A stretch of 5,595 bases of DNA from Halieaceae bacterium (GTDB taxonomy: Bacteria; Pseudomonadota; Gammaproteobacteria; Pseudomonadales; Halieaceae), in contig DOVB01000199.1 of the NCBI GenBank assembly GCA_003520285.1, positions 1-5,595 on the forward strand, read 5' to 3'. A program made the translations under genes and the position numbers. Every line of letters starts with the position of its first letter. The first letter of the stretch is position 1. Of this stretch, positions 1-5,465 are shown piece by piece. Below the pieces are notes generated by a model, which was not told where the DNA came from, made no database searches, and worked only from the letters and a program-made list of their open reading frames with translations.

Positions 1-596
1 GCATAGTGGCCCATCTTTTTCTGGCGCGTAGTACCGGCCTCTACTTGCTGCGCTGCCTGCTGCTGTTCTTGCTCAGACGGTAGTGAAAAAGAATCGCCAC
101 TCCACAGTGCCTGAATGACCGCGAGTAAGTCGGCTACTTTGACTGTGGTACTTTCCAAACATCGGGCTACAGCTACCGTCGCCGCAGCAGTCGCTGCCTG
201 GGTGGGTGCTTCGCTATCAGGAAAGAGCAAGCCATAGCCAGGTGCAACCCAACGGGCATCCTTGAGTGCGAGTTCCTTGAGTAAGGTTGGCTCGGGATTA
301 TTGTTGCCAGAAACTCCACTGGTTAAGTGTAGTCGGAATTCGCAGTCTAATTTATCTTGCACTTGGTTGAGCGCTTGCAGTAGCAAATAGGAGTATGGGT
401 CATCGATTTGAATAAAGATGTCTAAGCAGTGAGGCAGCCCATTCTTGATCCGTTCTCGCTCTATTTTGGCACGCTGCTTGAGTAGGGTGCTCTCGCTTAA
501 AGATCGTCTCATAAAGAGCATTTGCAGATAACGCTGCAAACGACTTTGGGTGCTAGATGAAGCGCCAGTTTGTCTGGTTAGGGTGGGTTCTGTCAT
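1..596 (-). CDS. DsbA-family (thioredoxin-fold) protein without CxxC, C-terminus cut by window edge
   Basis: The reading frame starts at an ATG at 596 and runs open off the left edge, giving 198 complete codons with no stop. After a polar N-terminus of about 55 residues comes a predicted beta strand, CLDIFIQIDDPYSYLLLQAL (57-76). This looks like the first strand and helix of the DsbA / GST-kappa / 2-hydroxychromene-2-carboxylate isomerase fold, in which isomerase-type members carry a DPYSYL-like stretch where true DsbA proteins have CPxC. There is no CxxC here, so a classical disulfide oxidase role is unlikely. The middle (about 125-165) is helical and alanine-rich, as expected for the inserted helical domain. 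The stretch around 174-186 is glutamine-rich. No signal peptide is visible, so a cytoplasmic location is inferred. The gene follows the P-like gene on the same strand after 107 bp and has its own candidate promoter. Its Shine-Dalgarno is weak. The fold family is fairly likely; the substrate is unknown. Confidence 0.72.
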   Translation of the reverse strand, partial: MTEPTLTRQTGASSSTQSRLQRYLQMLFMRRSLSESTLLKQRAKIERERIKNGLPHCLDIFIQIDDPYSYLLLQALNQVQDKLDCEFRLHLTSGVSGNNNPEPTLLKELALKDARWVAPGYGLLFPDSEAPTQAATAAATVAVARCLESTTVKVADLLAVIQALWSGDSFSLPSEQEQQQAAQQVEAGTTRQKKMGHY

Positions 597-624
597 CGAC
601 GTTACACTCTTTCTCAATGGCGTT

Positions 625-653
625 ATTGTGGCATTGTCCGTGCTAATAGTGAA
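625..653 (-). promoter_or_regulatory. candidate sigma70 promoter of the DsbA-like gene (extended -10)
   Basis: Read on the minus strand, a -35 TTCACT (653-648; 4 of 6 consensus bases) is followed after 17 bases by CACAAT (630-625; 4 of 6), with a TG one base upstream of the hexamer that makes an extended -10. Transcription would begin near 618, leaving a leader of about 22 bases before the ATG at 596. The nine-base core TGCCACAAT recurs at almost the same distance from the TetR gene's preferred start. It was found by eye and has no experimental support. Confidence 0.4.
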
Positions 654-703
654 GGTTCATAGCCTAATCTAACAAACATCTATTCGGGCTTGGGATCAAC
701 GCT

Positions 704-1363
704 TCAGAGTTGGGTGGTTGATTTTAAAGCTGCCAAATTGCGCAATTGCTGCTCGCGACTCAGTGTTTTAGATTCGGGATTCGGCTTCGGAAGGGCTGGC
801 AACTCGAAAGTTTCTCCTGCCAGGACTCGATCTAAGTAGGCGCTAAAATGGCGCTCGAAGTTGGGCAGTATGTAAGCCTCGCGTTCATTGGCTAACTCGT
901 ACCACCCGGTATCCCGTCCTGCTAAATAGACAATGGGGTGGGTCCAGGAAGCCTCGCGTTTTGGCGACGTGGCACTGCAGGCCTCAATATAGGCGTCGTG
1001 CGCCGAGGGGATGCCAATTTGTTGCAGATAGTCGATGCAGAATTGGTGCATTTTACTCAGGGTCGGCAGGTAGTCACTGTGCTCGATGGCCTGTTTGGCG
1101 CCTTGTAAAATGACGGCGACGGGGTACTTGGTGAGAGATTCGAGCCACAACTTTTTGATCTGCTTAACTTGCTCGGCATCTGGATAGGCTGCGTAATATT
1201 GGTTGTGATAGTTCAATCGAAATAGCGCAAAGACCTGATTAATGGCTTCAACATAATCTTCGCGGGGCACATGGTTGGCAGATGCCGGATTGGGGTTCGG
1301 CAGTTTTTGGCCTATCTGTTCGATTGTATTGGCGATATCGGTAATGGACTTGTTTCCGCTCAT
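704..1363 (-). CDS. lambda replication protein P-like helicase-loader candidate
   Basis: This 219-residue protein resembles the phage lambda replication protein P family, which brings the replicative helicase DnaB to DNA. The N-terminal half (about 35-110) is helical. A family-like core follows: SDYLPTLSKMHQFCIDYLQQ (about 96-115), AYIEACSA, then SWTHPIVYLAGRDTGWYELA (about 138-157), and a helical segment with FERHFSAYLDRVLAGE. I chose the ATG at 1363 (MSGNKSITD) because AGGAG lies seven bases upstream. A longer frame from an ATG at 1396 would add 11 residues but lacks a ribosome site and overlaps the preceding gene. The preceding DnaT-like gene ends ten bases upstream with its TAG inside the TAGGAG ribosome site, so coupled translation is likely. 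No phage structural or integration genes accompany it, which suggests a resident chromosomal gene. I recall literature on domesticated lambda O/P genes named dodA/dopE as helicase matchmakers; this could be dopE, but I cannot verify that here. Confidence 0.75.
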   Translation of the reverse strand: MSGNKSITDIANTIEQIGQKLPNPNPASANHVPREDYVEAINQVFALFRLNYHNQYYAAYPDAEQVKQIKKLWLESLTKYPVAVILQGAKQAIEHSDYLPTLSKMHQFCIDYLQQIGIPSAHDAYIEACSATSPKREASWTHPIVYLAGRDTGWYELANEREAYILPNFERHFSAYLDRVLAGETFELPALPKPNPESKTLSREQQLRNLAALKSTTQL

Positions 1364-1370
1364 CGTTGTG

Positions 1371-1375
1371 CTCCT
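1371..1375 (-). promoter_or_regulatory. ribosome binding site overlapping upstream stop codon
   Basis: On the minus strand, AGGAG sits seven bases before the ATG at 1363. Its first two bases, A and G, are the end of the TAG stop (1376-1374) of the DnaT-like gene. This fixes the start of the P-like gene and means that ribosomes terminating on the first gene stop on the initiation site of the second. Confidence 0.75.
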
Positions 1376-2483
1376 ATTGCGCCCATGAGGTGTCACTCAA
1401 GTCATCTGCGAGACTCTGAGTGCGCGTGGCCGAAGCGCCTTTGCCAGAGGGTGATATTTGGTGTTGCCTAGCCCAGTGGAATTTAACATGTTGCAAAAAC
1501 TTGCTGTTCCAAGATGTGTGGAGCTGATTGGAATCTAGCCAGAATACAATGAACTCGGGGATCAGCTTATCGGCAAAGTCACGGTCGATATGGGACAGTT
1601 TCAGAATATCGTACACGTCTCGACTCGGAGCCCAGTCTTTAGCAATGCGAGTCGGCTCGGTACTATGAGTAATGGCAGAGGTATAGCGAGCCCACTGCAA
1701 TCGGATGTGCTGGATGAATCGAGAGTTTAGCTCTTTGGGCGCGCTCCCGCGCTCGCGCCAATACAATATGAACTCGGGGATTGCCTGCTCTATAAACTCG
1801 CCGTCAATGTCGTTGCGCGCGAGAATTTCAAGTGCATCGGCACTCGGTCGCCAGTCGCGGTCGAGGGGGAGCGGTTCGTGCACGTCAAACGAGGATGGTT
1901 TGGCTGCTGGTGGGGCCGAAGGCACCTGCTGTCTTCGCCATTGAGCAATGACGTGGCTCCGGAATTTGGTATTCCATGCGTGTGATGGCTCGCCTCGCTC
2001 CCGCCAATACAAAATAAATTCATCGATTTGCGCCAGAGCGAAATCACGCGGGATGGCGTGATTCAGTTGCAGCAGCTGTATGATGTCGTCGCTGGGCGTC
2101 CAGTTATCGCGCAGAGTCAATGCGCGCTTGGGTAGTGATGTAGGGGTGGTCGGTACAGAGCCCGCCTTATGAGTAGATTCATTAAATGCAAAAATGAGCT
2201 CATGATGCGTGTGAAGAGGGGGTGATTCGATCAGTAAGATCGCTTTTTCAGCTAAATTTCGGCTGATGCGATGCAGATCGGTTGCAGTCCAAAAGGCGCA
2301 CTGTTCCAATAGCTGAGCGCGCTGGATGGTGAACCAATCGAAACCAGCCCGAGAGCTTGCGGGTGAGGTTTGCGTTAACAATCCGAGTTGCTGTAGTAGT
2401 ATCGCCTCTTCAAGACCGATCGTCGCTGCTAATGCCGGCGAGAAAAACATGGGATGTTCTGGCAAGAGAGACGAACGCGACAT
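1374..2483 (-). CDS. replication protein with three tandem DnaT-type DNA-binding domains
   Basis: This 369-residue protein probably acts in primosome assembly or origin/fork recognition. Residues 12-85 contain SPALAATIGLEEAILLQQL and later WTATDLHRISRNLAEKAIL, a pattern I associate with winged-helix N-termini of phage replication proteins. Three copies of the DnaT DNA-binding domain follow, at about 126-184, 209-267 and 282-340. Each opens with W-x-P-S (W128, W211, W284), continues with a helix ending in EFILYW or EFIVFW, and ends with a W/L-N-[TS]-[KR]-F-x-x-H-[VI] helix. E. coli DnaT has one such domain. Proline/serine-rich linkers join the parts. I prefer the ATG at 2483 (MSRSSLLPEH), with a weak GGA six bases upstream; an in-frame TTG at 2501 would add six residues and an ATG at 2450 would remove eleven. 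The gene lies directly before the P-like gene and is divergent from radA. A lambda O-derived origin-binding role (dodA in literature I recall) is possible but unproven. Confidence 0.8.
   Translation of the reverse strand: MSRSSLLPEHPMFFSPALAATIGLEEAILLQQLGLLTQTSPASSRAGFDWFTIQRAQLLEQCAFWTATDLHRISRNLAEKAILLIESPPLHTHHELIFAFNESTHKAGSVPTTPTSLPKRALTLRDNWTPSDDIIQLLQLNHAIPRDFALAQIDEFILYWRERGEPSHAWNTKFRSHVIAQWRRQQVPSAPPAAKPSSFDVHEPLPLDRDWRPSADALEILARNDIDGEFIEQAIPEFILYWRERGSAPKELNSRFIQHIRLQWARYTSAITHSTEPTRIAKDWAPSRDVYDILKLSHIDRDFADKLIPEFIVFWLDSNQLHTSWNSKFLQHVKFHWARQHQISPSGKGASATRTQSLADDLSDTSWAQ
1464..2108 (-). repeat. three diverged tandem copies of a DnaT-domain coding unit
   Basis: Units lie at about 2108-1932, 1859-1683 and 1640-1464, each coding for about 59 residues. 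Copy spacing is 83 residues and then 73, measured between the opening tryptophans. DNA identity is low overall, but some stretches remain near-identical, such as the plus-strand run atgaactcggggat near 1548 and again near 1769. The duplication is therefore old, with conservation mainly at protein level. Copy 3 has lost the YWRERG loop (FWLDSN instead), and copy 2 has L where copies 1 and 3 have W before the N-[TS]-[KR]-F helix. Confidence 0.8.
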
Positions 2484-2536
2484 AAAATTTCCGATCTGCA
2501 AGGTCAGATAAACGAGCTAAGGGATAAGGTTACCTC

Positions 2537-3925
2537 ATGGCGAAAGCAAAAACAGCGTTTGTCTGCAACGAATGTGGATCAGACTATTCGAAATGGCAGG
2601 GACAATGTACTGACTGTCAGGCCTGGAATACCTTGGTAGAGTTTAAGTTAGGACCGGCGTCTTCGAGCTCAAGCAAACGCAGTGCGCCGAGCCCACGCAA
2701 CGCTCATTATGCAGGAGCGCAGAGTCAAGCTCAGACACTGGCAGAGATCGATCTTGAACAAGTGCCACGATTCACGTCGGGCGCTAGCGAGTTCGATCGT
2801 GTTCTTGGCGGCGGACTCGTGCCGGGATCGACTATTTTGGTGGGGGGGCACCCTGGTGCCGGGAAGAGCACTTTGTTGCTACAAACGATGTGTCACTTGG
2901 CGCAAGACCGCGTTGCTCTTTATGTGACCGGTGAAGAGTCGCCGCAGCAGATCGCAATGCGGGCGCGCAGGCTGGAGTTGCCGGTTGATCGCTTGCAATT
3001 GATGGCCGAGACCAATATTGATGCGCTTCTTGCGACTGCTGAAGCGATGCAGCCCTCGGTTATGGTCGTTGATTCAATTCAAGTGATGCATTCCGATGAT
3101 ATTTCGTCGGCGCCGGGAAGCGTGTCACAGGTCCGCGAGTGTGCAGCGCGACTCACCCGTTATGCCAAGGTATCAAACACAGTCGTCTTATTAGTGGGTC
3201 ATGTTACCAAAGACGGCTCTTTAGCTGGCCCTAAGGTGCTTGAACATATGATCGACTGTTCGATCCTGTTAGAGGGTGATGCCGATACACGGTTCCGCAC
3301 TTTGCGCGGCCAAAAAAATCGCTTTGGTGCAGTGAATGAACTCGGTGTGTTTGCCATGACCGATCGGGGGTTGCGAGAAGTCAAGAATCCCTCGGCCATT
3401 TTCCTAGATCGGAGTCACGAGCCCGCTCCGGGTAGCATTGTAATGACTGTTTGGGAGGGTACGCGTCCGCTGCTGGTTGAAATCCAGGCTCTGGTTGACG
3501 ATAGCTCGCTCAGCAACCCGCGTCGAGTGGCGGTGGGGCTAGAGCAGAATCGTATGGCGATGTTATTGGCGGTATTGCATCGTCATGCAGGATTGCAGTT
3601 GAGTGATCAGGATGTGTTTGCCAACGTGGTTGGTGGCGTGAAGGTGCTCGAGACCAGCGCCGACCTCGCTCTGCTTGCAGCTATCGTATCGAGTTTTCGA
3701 AGCCAAATTCTCCCCCGAGATTGGGTCGTATTTGGCGAGGTCGGTTTGGCGGGCGAGATTCGCCCTGTGCCGAGCGGACAAGAGCGACTTGCTGAAGCGG
3801 CTAAGCATGGCTTTAAGCATGCGATTGTTCCCAAGGGGAATGCGCCGAAGCAGCCGATTTCGGGGATCACTGTAGTGGCGGTGAACACTTTAGCAGATGC
3901 CATGTCTGCTTTGGGGATGAACTAG
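2537..3925 (+). CDS. radA: DNA repair protein RadA (Sms), recombination branch-migration ATPase
   Basis: RadA is a cytoplasmic hexameric RecA-like ATPase that unwinds and extends D-loops and processes branched intermediates during recombinational repair. At 462 residues it is full length (E. coli about 460). The four-cysteine zinc finger is C10-x2-C13 and C24-x2-C27. Walker A is GHPGAGKS (104-111), with His where N or D is more usual, followed by TGEES (131-135). Walker B is MVVDS (176-180), and the RadA signature KNRFG is at 260-264. The C-terminal Lon-like domain includes GEVGLAGEIRPVPSGQERL (400-418), which in RadA is structural rather than proteolytic. The ATG at 2537 has TAAGG seven bases upstream and begins MAKAKTAFVCNECG, like other RadA proteins. 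It is divergent from the DnaT-like gene across 53 bp and convergent with the TetR gene, sharing four bases at the stop codons. Identification is secure. Confidence 0.98.
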   Translation: MAKAKTAFVCNECGSDYSKWQGQCTDCQAWNTLVEFKLGPASSSSSKRSAPSPRNAHYAGAQSQAQTLAEIDLEQVPRFTSGASEFDRVLGGGLVPGSTILVGGHPGAGKSTLLLQTMCHLAQDRVALYVTGEESPQQIAMRARRLELPVDRLQLMAETNIDALLATAEAMQPSVMVVDSIQVMHSDDISSAPGSVSQVRECAARLTRYAKVSNTVVLLVGHVTKDGSLAGPKVLEHMIDCSILLEGDADTRFRTLRGQKNRFGAVNELGVFAMTDRGLREVKNPSAIFLDRSHEPAPGSIVMTVWEGTRPLLVEIQALVDDSSLSNPRRVAVGLEQNRMAMLLAVLHRHAGLQLSDQDVFANVVGGVKVLETSADLALLAAIVSSFRSQILPRDWVVFGEVGLAGEIRPVPSGQERLAEAAKHGFKHAIVPKGNAPKQPISGITVVAVNTLADAMSALGMN

Positions 3926-4575
3926 TGCTGCGAAGACTGCTGTAGAGAGTCGAAAATCGCCTCACAGTCCCGATAAAATTGCAGCTGGGCGCTGCCCAAA
4001 TAGGGAGCGATCATCGTTAAGAGCTGCAGGACCCCGCGGTGAATACCTACCTCGGCCGATTGGGGTCCATGAATTAAGCGGTCGAAAGTGAACCAAAAAG
4101 TGGCGGTCTGAGACAAGTTGTCTGCGATTGCACTGAGCTGCTGCTCTCGCAGATCAATGTTGTTGGGTATCAGTTGATCACTTAAGGCATAAAACGCGGC
4201 GCGCTTGAGTTTGAGAATCCGCGCGAAACCACGCTCTATAGTGGTATAGCGATCGATTAGGTCGGTGAGATTGTTATAGATGAATCGATAGTCGTGCATG
4301 TCTTCCAGTAGCACAAACAAATAGAACCAGTTGTTCTCGATACTGTCCTGTTGGCCGAGTGGTGCAGCAATAGGCGCTGCCAGCGTGGCGCTAATTTTCG
4401 ATTCGAACCGGTCGAATAGCGCATCGATAATAGGCTCTTTACCCTTGAAATGGTAATACAAATTGCCGGGACTCATGTCGAGTTCATCGGCGATGTCGAG
4501 CGCCGTGGTGTGCGCTTCGCCCTGTTCATTGAAAAGTGCTAAAGCTGTAGCAATGATGCGTTCGCGAGTCTTCAC
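3922..4575 (-). CDS. TetR-family transcriptional regulator, PhaD-like
   Basis: The protein is 217 residues from a GTG at 4575 and begins MKTRERI. The N-terminal helix-turn-helix domain is clear: TTALDIADELDMSPGNLYYHFKGKEP (about 23-48) is the TetR recognition region. This segment, the following ALFDRFESKI and the MKTR start match Pseudomonas PhaD as I remember it. PhaD is the TetR-like regulator that controls polyhydroxyalkanoate synthesis and phasin genes. The C-terminal half is helical and would bind an effector and dimerise. The phasin gene just upstream supports a PHA-related role. A longer start (GTG at 4614, 230 residues) is possible, but it lacks a ribosome site and begins 12 bases after a terminator. 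The shorter start has GAG eight bases upstream and a candidate extended -10 about 28 bases upstream. The stop codon overlaps that of radA. TetR family is certain; PhaD function is inferred. Confidence 0.88.
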   Translation of the reverse strand: MKTRERIIATALALFNEQGEAHTTALDIADELDMSPGNLYYHFKGKEPIIDALFDRFESKISATLAAPIAAPLGQQDSIENNWFYLFVLLEDMHDYRFIYNNLTDLIDRYTTIERGFARILKLKRAAFYALSDQLIPNNIDLREQQLSAIADNLSQTATFWFTFDRLIHGPQSAEVGIHRGVLQLLTMIAPYLGSAQLQFYRDCEAIFDSLQQSSQH

Positions 4576-4608
4576 AATGCGTACTCGGTAGCGAGATGCA
4601 TCATTGTG
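4573..4608. promoter_or_regulatory. inverted repeat over the TetR start and -10 region, possible operator
   Basis: Two perfect 7-base arms, CACAATG (4573-4579) and CATTGTG (4602-4608), are separated by 22 bases. One arm covers the preferred GTG start of the TetR gene and the other covers its candidate -10. TetR regulators often bind inverted repeats at their own promoter, so autoregulation is plausible. The arms are short and the spacing of 29 bases between arm starts is longer than for typical TetR operators, so chance remains a real possibility. Confidence 0.25.
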
Positions 4609-4630
4609 GCACACTTACGCAGAATAAAAA
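4603..4630 (-). promoter_or_regulatory. candidate extended -10 promoter of the TetR gene
   Basis: The minus strand reads TGCCACAAT (4611-4603), an extended -10 of the form TG-n-CACAAT, identical over nine bases to the one before the DsbA-like gene. The -35 would be poor (TTTTTA, 4630-4625, 16-base spacer) and lies in the T-tract of the phasin terminator. Transcription would start near 4596, leaving a leader of about 21 bases to the GTG at 4575 and excluding a start at 4614. Confidence 0.3.
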
Positions 4631-4650
4631 AAGGGCCGTATCAACGGCCC
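4626..4650 (-). terminator. intrinsic terminator of the phasin gene
   Basis: On the minus strand, GGGCCGT pairs perfectly with ACGGCCC around a four-base loop (TGAT), followed directly by seven T residues (4632-4626). This is a textbook rho-independent terminator. It lies 34 bases after the phasin stop codon and so ends phasin transcripts before the TetR gene, making the two genes separate transcription units apart from readthrough. The opposite strand has no useful T-tract after the stem, so it works in one direction. Confidence 0.93.
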
Positions 4651-4684
4651 ATACAAGAGGAATCGTGGAATTCCTGGGTAAACC

Positions 4685-5290
4685 TTAAGCTGCTCGGTTA
4701 ATACCTGCTGCTTTGCGAAGTTGCTCAAACTTAGCTTTGGCCTGATCAATCCGCGCCTCGATCAGCTCGCGATCAGCCAGTTTGTTAAGGTTGAATTTGC
4801 TGGTATCGATGTCTGCCAGCTTCTCTTTCGCTTCGCTTTCAATTTTTTCACCGCGAATGACGAGTTCTTGATACAGGTCGCTCGCTTTACTGCGTCGTGT
4901 CGCAATCTCTTCATTCAGTGTCTTGAGGTGTGTTTGAACTTGATCAAACGCTTTACCGTAAACACCGAGACCTGCTAGAACAGCTTTGCGTGGCAACTCA
5001 AAAGCAGATGCCGCTCGGCTCGTCTTTGCTTCAGCAGATTGTGAGGCAGCTGGCTTCGCTTTAGCGGTACTGGTGCGACGTGTTGTGGTCGCAGTGGCTT
5101 TTTTGGTTGCCGCTTTATTAGCAACGGGTGTCTTTTTAGCGACGGTTGCTTTCTTAGCAACGGTTGCCTTCTTGGCTGCTGCCGCTCTTGGTGCGCGTTT
5201 CCGTGCCGGTTTTGCTGCTGGCGCTGGCGTAGCTTCGACTACTTCAGCCGCTGCAGAATTCGTGGTGTTCTCGATTACTGTATCGTCCAT
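4685..5290 (-). CDS. phasin with N-terminal histone H1-like tail (PhaF-like, domains in reverse order)
   Basis: This 201-residue protein probably coats polyhydroxyalkanoate granules and ties them to the nucleoid. Residues 1-25 are acidic and alanine-rich. Residues 26-90 are a Lys/Ala/Pro/Thr-rich, very basic low-complexity tail like histone H1 or the AAKP tail of Pseudomonas PhaF, including three KKATVA-type repeats (40-57). Residues 98-160 form the phasin module: LPRKAVLAGLGVYGKAFDQV fits the R-K-x-x-L-A-G-L-G-x-Y-x-K signature of poly-granule-associated proteins. Amphipathic, coiled-coil-prone helices continue to the end. In PhaF the phasin part comes first and the basic tail last, so the order here is reversed. 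The ATG at 5290 has AGGAG nine bases upstream. A terminator follows the gene, and the PhaD-like regulator gene lies downstream on the same strand. Phasin family is likely; DNA binding by the tail is inferred from composition. Confidence 0.85.
   Translation of the reverse strand: MDDTVIENTTNSAAAEVVEATPAPAAKPARKRAPRAAAAKKATVAKKATVAKKTPVANKAATKKATATTTRRTSTAKAKPAASQSAEAKTSRAASAFELPRKAVLAGLGVYGKAFDQVQTHLKTLNEEIATRRSKASDLYQELVIRGEKIESEAKEKLADIDTSKFNLNKLADRELIEARIDQAKAKFEQLRKAAGINRAA
5120..5173 (-). repeat. three 18-bp tandem repeats inside the phasin gene
   Basis: Adjacent units 5173-5156, 5155-5138 and 5137-5120 encode KKATVA, KKATVA and KKTPVA. The first two differ at two bases and the third is more diverged. 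The array lies in frame in the basic tail, so slippage would lengthen or shorten the tail by six residues without breaking the gene. Confidence 0.85.
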
Positions 5291-5299
5291 ATCATGTCT

Positions 5300-5304
5300 C
5301 TCCT
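5300..5304 (-). promoter_or_regulatory. strong ribosome binding site of the phasin gene
   Basis: AGGAG on the minus strand lies nine bases before the ATG at 5290. A second ATG at 5296, only three bases after the AGGAGA run, opens a short out-of-frame frame that stops after six codons (ATG ATA TGG ACG ATA CAG TAA), so 5290 is the real start. Confidence 0.7.
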
Positions 5305-5465
5305 GTGTGTTTCGATGACCAACACATGCACGATAGACGGATAAATTAGAAAGAGCATACTAAATGCGAAATTAGTGTGATTTATTCGCTAAGCTCGCAT
5401 CCATGTGGTGATGCTTAACGTAATTATGAGTTATTGTTAGCCCCCCGCGATATAGGATGTTAGTT

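Noticed and set aside
1364..1396. N-terminal extension of the P-like protein from an ATG at 1396
   Set aside because: There is no Shine-Dalgarno before 1396, and the extra 11 residues come from the out-of-frame end of the DnaT-like gene. AGGAG points to 1363.
704..2483. Prophage or mobile element carrying the replication genes
   Set aside because: No integrase, repressor, structural genes, attachment repeats or composition break is seen, and both sides are ordinary chromosomal genes including radA.
2484..2536. Promoters in the radA/DnaT-like divergent gap
   Set aside because: A TAAAAT on the plus strand near 2483 looks like a -10, but it lacks a credible -35, and no better pair was found on either strand.
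3607..3903. 98-codon minus-strand frame inside radA
   Set aside because: It lies wholly within the conserved Lon-like domain of RadA and has no recognisable domain of its own.
3922..3960. Intrinsic terminator for radA
   Set aside because: No stem followed by a T-tract is present after the radA stop; the sequence is coding for the TetR gene.
4576..4614. GTG start at 4614 for the TetR gene
   Set aside because: No ribosome site; it begins 12 bases from a terminator T-tract and lies upstream of the candidate transcription start. The family usually begins at MKTR, which is the GTG at 4575.
4986..5318. 110-codon plus-strand frame opposite the phasin gene
   Set aside because: It is the antisense reading of the Lys/Ala-rich phasin tail, giving an artificial Ala/Val/Phe-rich product. 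The phasin on the other strand has a good ribosome site, family signature and terminator.
5416..5439. Inverted repeat TAAC...GTTA in the phasin/adaptor intergenic region
   Set aside because: Only four outer bases pair cleanly and the interior does not, so it is within chance for an AT-rich stretch.
5305..5456. Promoters of the phasin and adaptor genes
   Set aside because: Several AT-rich hexamers resemble a -10 (for example TAGTAT on the minus strand), but none has a fitting -35 at 16-18 bases, so no call is made.
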